DNA of 6,175 nucleotides, taken from NCBI GenBank assembly GCA_030043335.1, contig JASHXX010000005.1, positions 1 to 6,175 on the forward strand, in the 5' to 3' direction. Position 1 is the first letter of the stretch. The number at the start of each line of letters is the position of its first letter. Shown in pieces: positions 4,732 through 6,175 of this stretch. Origin of the DNA: Xanthobacteraceae bacterium (lineage in GTDB: Bacteria; Pseudomonadota; Alphaproteobacteria; Rhizobiales; Xanthobacteraceae). The position numbers and the translations under genes were made by a program. The notes beneath the pieces are model-generated. The model was not told where the DNA came from and did no database searches. It worked only from the letters and a program-made list of their open reading frames with translations.

Positions 4732-6175
4732 TGGATATCCGCGCCGCGGAAATCTCCGCCATTCTCAAGGAGCAGATCAAGAATTTCGGCCAGGAGGCGG
4801 AAGTCTCCGAAGTCGGCCAGGTGCTCTCGGTCGGCGACGGCATCGCCCACGTCTACGGTCTCGACAATGTGCAGGCCGGCGAGATGGTCGAGTTCGAGAG
4901 CGGCGTCAAAGGCATGGCGCTGAATCTCGAAAACGACAATGTCGGCATCGTCATTTTTGGCAGCGACCGCGAGATCAAGGAGGGCCAGACGGTCAAGCGC
5001 ACGCGCGCCATCGTCGAAGTCCCGGTCGGCAAGGCGCTGCTCGGCCGCGTGGTCGATTCGCTCGGCGAGCCGATTGACGGCAAGGGTCCGATCAAGACCG
5101 AAATGCGAGCGCGCGTCGACGTCAAGGCGCCCGGCATCATTCCCCGCAAATCGGTGCACGAGCCGATGGCGACCGGTTTGAAGGCGATCGACGCCTTGAT
5201 CCCGATCGGCCGCGGCCAGCGCGAATTGATCATCGGCGACCGCCAAACCGGCAAGACCGCGATCGCGCTCGACACCATCCTCAACCAGAAGCCGCTCAAC
5301 GCCACCGGCGACGAGAAGATCAAGCTCTACTGCGTCTATGTCGCGGTCGGGCAGAAGCGCTCGACGGTCGCGCAATTCGTCAAGGTGCTCGAGGAGAACG
5401 GCGCGCTGGACTACTCGATCGTGGTCGCGGCGACCGCTTCCGATCCGGCGCCGATGCAGTTCCTGGCGCCGTTTGCCGGCTGCGCCATGGGCGAATATTT
5501 CCGCGACAACGGCATGCACGCGGTGATCATCTACGACGACCTTTCCAAGCAGGCGGTCGCCTATCGGCAGATGTCGCTGTTGTTGCGGCGTCCTCCCGGG
5601 CGCGAGGCGTACCCCGGCGACGTGTTCTATCTGCACTCGCGGCTGCTCGAGCGCGCCGCCAAGATGAACGACGACCATAAGGCCGGCTCGCTCACCGCGC
5701 TGCCGGTGATCGAGACGCAGGCGAACGACGTGTCGGCTTATATCCCGACCAACGTCATCTCGATCACAGACGGCCAGATCTTTCTCGAGACCGACCTTTT
5801 CTACCAGGGCATCCGCCCCGCGGTGAATGTCGGCCTCTCGGTGTCGCGGGTCGGCTCCTCCGCGCAGACCAAGGCGATGAAAAAGGTTGCCGGCCGCATC
5901 AAGGGCGAGCTGGCGCAATATCGCGAGATGGCGGCGTTCGCGCAGTTCGGTTCCGACCTCGACGCCACCACGCAGCGGCTCCTCAATCGCGGCTCGCGGC
6001 TCACCGAACTCCTGAAGCAGCCGCAATTCTCACCGTTGAAGATGGAGGAGCAGGTCTGCGTGATCTATGCCGGCGTCAACGGCTATCTCGACCCGCTGCC
6101 GGTCAACAAGGTGCGCGCTTTCGAGGACGGGCTGCTCTCGCTCGTCCGCGGCAAGCACACCGACCTGCTGAACGA
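4731..6175 (+). CDS. atpA: ATP synthase F1 subunit alpha, 3'-truncated by the window
   Basis: 481 codons are visible and the frame is still open at the window edge; the family is usually about 510 residues, so roughly 30 are missing. The alpha subunit forms the non-catalytic nucleotide sites of the F1 head and lines the catalytic sites. Visible in order: N-terminal [16 protein letters not shown], the helix that contacts delta; the beta-barrel region with [14 protein letters not shown] (31-44); Walker A GDRQTGKT (169-176, Lys175); Walker B HAVIIYDD (263-270); the ATPase alpha/beta signature [10 protein letters not shown] (363-372); and the arginine finger Arg373 in SRVGSS. All expected key residues are intact. 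The ATG at 4731 overlaps the atpH stop (TAATG), which fits an atpHAGDC operon with coupled translation. There is no frameshift. Confidence 0.98.
   Translation, partial: MDIRAAEISAILKEQIKNFGQEAEVSEVGQVLSVGDGIAHVYGLDNVQAGEMVEFESGVKGMALNLENDNVGIVIFGSDREIKEGQTVKRTRAIVEVPVGKALLGRVVDSLGEPIDGKGPIKTEMRARVDVKAPGIIPRKSVHEPMATGLKAIDALIPIGRGQRELIIGDRQTGKTAIALDTILNQKPLNATGDEKIKLYCVYVAVGQKRSTVAQFVKVLEENGALDYSIVVAATASDPAPMQFLAPFAGCAMGEYFRDNGMHAVIIYDDLSKQAVAYRQMSLLLRRPPGREAYPGDVFYLHSRLLERAAKMNDDHKAGSLTALPVIETQANDVSAYIPTNVISITDGQIFLETDLFYQGIRPAVNVGLSVSRVGSSAQTKAMKKVAGRIKGELAQYREMAAFAQFGSDLDATTQRLLNRGSRLTELLKQPQFSPLKMEEQVCVIYAGVNGYLDPLPVNKVRAFEDGLLSLVRGKHTDLLN

Noticed and set aside
4728..6026. Long open frame (432 codons) on the minus strand opposite atpA
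   Set aside because: It is the exact antisense of a strongly conserved atpA. Its composition (rich in Arg, Asp, Leu, His) is what GC-rich codon bias produces on the opposite strand.

Overview
The window is GC-rich (by eye roughly two-thirds G+C) and reads as an ordinary chromosomal stretch of an alphaproteobacterium, most likely Hyphomicrobiales (a Bradyrhizobium/Rhodopseudomonas/Xanthobacteraceae-like lineage). Three things point there. The F1 ATPase genes begin atpH-atpA with no F0 genes in front. An MmcB-type DNA repair protein, a family I know mainly from alphaproteobacteria, is present. The atpH and mtnA proteins resemble those I remember from that group.

Layout from left to right: the 3' end of ccmG (cytochrome c maturation thioredoxin, + strand); mmcB and mtnA, both on the minus strand and separated by 97 bp (mtnA is upstream); a 99-bp divergent spacer; an alpha/beta hydrolase of the kynurenine-formamidase-like type (+); a DMT/EamA-family exporter (-), whose stop overlaps the hydrolase stop tail to tail by 11 bp; a 304-bp divergent intergenic region; then atpH and a 3'-truncated atpA (+), joined by a TAATG stop/start overlap. 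The atpG-atpD-atpC genes would be expected beyond the right edge.

Functionally this is a mix of unrelated housekeeping genes: periplasmic cytochrome c biogenesis, DNA repair, methionine salvage, a small-molecule hydrolase, a drug/metabolite exporter, and ATP synthase. Only atpH-atpA is clearly an operon. I see no CRISPR array, tRNA, rRNA, insertion sequence, phage gene or defence system.

The most unusual thing I found is inside atpH. The conserved N-terminal helix segment is present twice in tandem (42-nt period, 27 of 36 bases identical), which makes the delta subunit 14 residues longer than the form I remember from relatives. A few short repeats and palindromes in the eamA-atpH spacer are candidate regulatory sites. 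I found no convincing new multi-gene system.
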